Origin: Mesodorylaimus sp. YZB2_4
Taxonomy: Eukaryota; Nematoda; Enoplea; Dorylaimida; Dorylaimidae
NCBI GenBank assembly: GCA_030248295.1
Contig: JASANH010000944.1
Coordinates: forward strand, 90,434-154,433
Length of the DNA stretch: 64,000 bases
Reading direction: 5' to 3'
The position numbers were made by a program, and so were the translations under genes. Of this stretch, positions 60,392-64,000 are shown one piece after another (within the stretch, counting starts at the first letter, position 1; every line of letters starts with the position of its first letter). The notes beneath the pieces are model-generated. The model was not told the origin of the DNA, did no database searches, and was given only the letters and a program-made list of their open reading frames with translations.

Positions 60392-62812
60392 ATGTCCAAT
60401 GAACGATACGGGAATGGCGGGTGGTCGGCCACAGTAATTCTCCTATTGACATCTGTCCTCTGGTCTGGTTGTGAGGCGCATGGAAAAAGGGAAATGCTGC
60501 TGAATGGATCGCCCGATTTGAAATTATTTCGAGAAATATACCGAATTCAGATGGACCAACCGAGAGTATGCTATGATTTTTTCATACGATAACATCTTTT
60601 TGTTATTGCGTTCAGATAAATAAGAAAGCTTTAATTTCGTATCAACGCGAAATCGAGATTTGCCCATCGGTCACCGAATGGCAAAATCTGACATCTGCGT
60701 ATGGTAAGAACTTGGGTGGGGGGGGGGGGGGAAGTTTTTACTGATCACGTATGTACAGTAAGAGGAGCAACTTAAATGACACAAATTTCTGTTTACATAC
60801 GAGCATGATTCTGCCCCTACCCCTAAGTTGTTGCCGCTTTTCGTCTCAGTCCTGACTTTTGATTCGTTTACCTGTTATCACTAGCCTCTCACAAGTTTGT
60901 CAAAGCAACTGATGGATTACGTTTGCAGAAGCAGCGCCATTTAAGACACAAGAAAGTTAAAGGAAACTACAAACATCTCTCCGTTCAGTTTTATTATAAT
61001 TAGAATAGGGAGATAAAATTTAATTGAGATCTAGACAGGGGACATACCTATTCGGGCCAGGTGGCATTGCCCACGCTGCAAATTTCAGATAAGGCCTCAT
61101 CCGCAAGGTCCCAGGTAAGGTACCAGGTAAGATACTCGTATTTGAGGGGGAGACTTCTCCCGATGCAGATTCCTCTGATCTGGCTGTGAGGGTGTAGTAC
61201 ATCTGCGTGGTAAAGTCTATTCCTACTGGAGACTACAGATAGAGCATTGAAACAGCTACATCGTCAGCCATAGAGGGGACATAATAGCTTTCTAGCGATT
61301 GTGCTTGAATTATTGGATGTCAGAGTCAGTGAAGTGAACTGATGCGCACAGCAGAATAGGCGTTTAAGCAGGAAAGCCTTTCACCTGGAGAGTAAGTTTA
61401 TTTTACTAAGTAGAGCCGCTTCGAAAAAAGAGTCATTAAACGTCAGCTCAAAACACAATCGCGCATTATGCCTTGTAAGAACTCACATTGGCAAATAATA
61501 GGTCTCGCTCTTGCGCACCGGAACATTCGCCAGATCAGTTTTCAATTTTGAAACCCCCACACTAGTATACCCCCCCTGGATAACATGCGAGGATTTACGG
61601 ATGATTTTCAGGGTTTAGGGGATTGCCTATCCTCTGTTCTTTCTTCTTCCTTGCAGGACTGTAGAAGACTGTTCTGGGTGTTGTCGACAGGTGCGCGTTA
61701 GTCCGCTAAGTGAAAGTAGCGCTAATCCGTTTTTCAAGGTTGAAAGAGGGTGCAGATATAAATAGTACTTTCTGCTAGCTGCAGCAAGTCGCAGCTGGGA
61801 TTGATGATAAATCGATCAGCACTTGACCTTTTCAGCCAGCGACGGACGGCCCGTTACAATTGTGCAAGATCCGCATATTGGCTACCAATGGTTTTATACA
61901 GTCGGTTGCAAGCCAGACTTTGAGAGTCAACCATGTCGGCTGGTTAGCTCAGAGTAAGTGCCATTCTGATTCTAATAAAGTCATGTCACGTAAAACGGAA
62001 ATGACATAATGTACACAACATGAGAATTCAAGAAATTAATATTTCCTAGCAGGTTTACTCAACGGCCTCAATGCGAGATTCAAAGTAGAGGCAAGACATG
62101 AGCTGACAAAACATCATAAGCTTGGTTGGACATCAGTGCTTTCAGAAGATGGTCAAATCGGTGAAGCTGCTCTTGAGTTATAACGATGCAAAATTAGAGG
62201 CTCAACATGGGTAGCATCTGCGTTAGCTTTATACTAGGCGCGACAATACTGCGCCTCGCGATGTCTTACAGTACAGTAGAGATACGCTGCCGCCACCAGA
62301 GAGAAGGAACGTTTGTGAGGATGGCACAAATCAGAGTTTAGTCAAAAATCTCTCAGAAGGACCTATAATTGGTGGTGTGACGTATCAGTCGAAAACTTCA
62401 AAGCCCTAAAGTCAATGCGGTCAATATTCAGTATCCTGCACCTTCGTGTCGTTGTTGCAACCTTCTGTAGTCCGCCAAATGTTTGCATCACCGGCATGTA
62501 ACTGGTCCGTTAATAAGGATTCGTAACCGCAATTTAGTTCGGTTTTCGAACCTGCTTGGAACGACGCGCAGTGTACTCTGCCTGCTAGAACGACGCCTTC
62601 TTTGGAAGCATGAGATTTATATGTCTTATAGATACTCGACCAGGTGCCGAACACGCTACAATTTGGTCCCAGCTGTCATAGAAACGCACCAGAGTGATCA
62701 GTTCGGCCAGCTCGGTTTTACCATGGTCAAAATACCTGGTCAATGCGTTTGCGTGGAAACAGCGACTGTCGAGGTGGGGTGGCTCGATAGCTCTCGATCA
62801 GACTTTTATTGA
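60392..62812 (+). CDS. Spatzle/neurotrophin-type cystine-knot growth factor, four exons
   Basis: Exons: 60392-60565, 60616-60703, 61836-61953, 62632-62812; 561 nt, 186 aa, frame continuous across GT-AG introns. A signal peptide (hydrophobic core about 14-26, ending near GCEA) precedes a dibasic GKR. Six knot cysteines follow: C74 (CPSVTEW), C112 (YTVGC), C121, C132 (STRCRTRY), C165 and C167 (GQCVCV). CPSVxEW, GYQWFYxxxC, CRT and the final C-V-C match the neurotrophin/Spatzle fold; a C-V-C ending is the neurotrophin form. Such factors are secreted dimers that activate Toll or Trk-type receptors in development, nervous system or immunity. The long prodomain of most family members is missing or reduced to about 35 residues, unless an upstream exon exists. 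Orthology to a specific Spatzle or to neurotrophins is not decided. Confidence 0.8.
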
Positions 62813-62846
62813 TCACCACAAATCAGACCATGTCCTCGGAATTCAA

Positions 62847-62852
62847 AATAAA
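62847..62852 (+). terminator. Poly(A) signal of the growth factor gene
   Basis: AATAAA 35 bases after the stop codon, consistent with a very short 3' UTR. Confidence 0.55.
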
Positions 62853-63347
62853 AACTCGCAGTAACATTCAGTTGTATGTCTCTTGACGAATGTACCGCAT
62901 GCTTATGACTAATAGACAAATGTAGGGAAGAATAAAGTAAAGAAATGAGGGTTTCTGCTGTATTATGGACGGCTTCTTGCGTTAAAATAAGCATCATTTT
63001 TCTAGTGCCCGCCAACATCTGTGATCCCCCCCCTGGTCCTGCTATCATAGGTCTCATATCAAAACGCCTGAGTGTCCTTTATGAGACCCTCAATTCTGTC
63101 AGCGCGTCATCAGCTATTTATTCAGTTTATTATAGCTTGACCTTCTCTTGTCTTGCATTTGGCATGCCTGGACGCACTGACGTCAAATCAATCTGCCGTC
63201 AAATTTTAACGAAGCCATTTAGAAACACCTACGTTTGCACTATATAGCCCACAAACTTAGGCTTATTGTCAGACCAAGGGAGCAGCAGTAAAACGTCATG
63301 GCCCTGATAAGCATGTTTTCCATTCCACAGCTGTGTACGTGCTGATC
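62853..63347. other. Gene-free stretch
   Basis: Nothing supported in about 500 bases. Confidence 0.4.
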
Positions 63348-63813
63348 TACCGTATTTCCACGAAATTCTCCCTGGGGAAAAATTTTTTCAAATGGGTCGC
63401 AGACGGGGGAGAATGACCAGAGTGGGGAGGATTTCCAGAGGTGAGAGAATAAAACTCAAACATTTTCCCGATGCCATTATAGAAAGATAGACAGGCTAAA
63501 GCTTGCCAACAATTCTGCTAACTCTGTTTATTTCAATAATTCTCTTCCCGAAGTCATGCTGCTCATAGCCGAATTCAATCAATATGCACGATATCTTCGT
63601 CTGCAACCTCATTTTCATCATCTGACTCTTCTAGGAAAACATTTTCTATCGCGCTAACACCCATATACTTCGCATTTTACTCACCTGATGATTTTTTGCG
63701 GTAATTCAAATTCGTCCGCGGGGAGGATTTCCTGAGAGGGGGAGAATAAAGTTCAATCGGGGTTTGGACGGGGGAAATAACAAAAGGGGGAGGATTTTTG
63801 AGGAAATACGGTA
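63348..63813. mobile_element. MITE-like element with TACCGTATTTCC terminal inverted repeats
   Basis: The left end TACCGTATTTCC at 63348-63359 is exactly inverted at 63802-63813. Similarity continues more weakly inward (GAAATTCTCCC against AAAATCCTCCC). Inside are repeated GGGGGAGAATAAA / GGGGAGGATTT motifs. The 466-bp element has no coding capacity. A clear target-site duplication was not found. Confidence 0.75.
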
Positions 63814-64000
63814 TACTAGCGAAGGGGCCTGGCCATTTCTGGCTGTGAAATTAACGGATGGAATACAGTATAAGTAATGAAAATTGGAGACCGAAACATA
63901 CATAATTGGTGGGAAGTTGTTTGTAAGAAATTTTAAGAAGAATTGGAAATTCTCTCTTGTGATTATCGCTATGGTTAAGTGACACAACTGGATGTTTACT

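Noticed and set aside
1-64000. Prokaryotic-type operons, CRISPR arrays, riboswitches or attachment sites
   Set aside because: The sequence is clearly spliced eukaryotic DNA. No regular repeat-spacer arrays or operon-like gene packing are present.

Overview
This is a eukaryotic nuclear window. Almost all genes are split by introns with GT-AG borders, poly(A) signals follow several stop codons, and tRNA-derived SINEs, a LINE remnant and MITE-like elements fill wide gaps. The gene set (muscle myosin heavy chain, synaptotagmin, DENR, a Spatzle/neurotrophin-type cystine-knot factor, an ionotropic-receptor-like channel, a class A GPCR) points to an invertebrate animal, most plausibly an ecdysozoan. 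A tardigrade or other panarthropod relative is my best guess. That placement is inference, not something one sequence feature proves.

Layout: 1-188 (+) 3' end of a MYND-finger gene; 612-3122 (+) complete five-exon DENR; 3949-20788 a cluster of three related secreted genes (A on minus, B on plus, C on minus). These share an unrecognised ten-cysteine N-terminal region, identical intron phases, a Thr/Pro mucin-like stretch and a Gly- or Gly/Asn-rich tail. 20789-29375 is gene-poor with an orphan exon candidate. 29376-36377 (+) is a seven-exon synaptotagmin-like gene. It converges on 37053-45314 (-), a complete 29-exon muscle myosin heavy chain. 47211-48640 holds a broken LINE reverse transcriptase and a SINE. 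49934-51376 (-) is an intronless ionotropic-receptor-like gene and 54292-55422 (+) an intronless GPCR. 60392-62812 (+) is a four-exon Spatzle/neurotrophin-like growth factor. Repeats, foldback elements and MITEs occupy much of the rest.

How the genes relate: most neighbours are functionally unconnected (translation re-initiation, muscle contraction, vesicle traffic, receptors, secreted ligand), as is usual in animal genomes. The exception is the three-gene secreted family, which clearly arose by local duplication with inversion. It is the best candidate here for something undescribed: a secreted, glycosylated, cysteine-knotted head joined to a mucin/glycine tail, which suggests an extracellular coating, cuticle, eggshell or adhesive material. 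I recognise no named domain in it. All exon models were built by hand from splice signals and reading-frame continuity; the summed exon lengths are multiples of three for every multi-exon gene reported.
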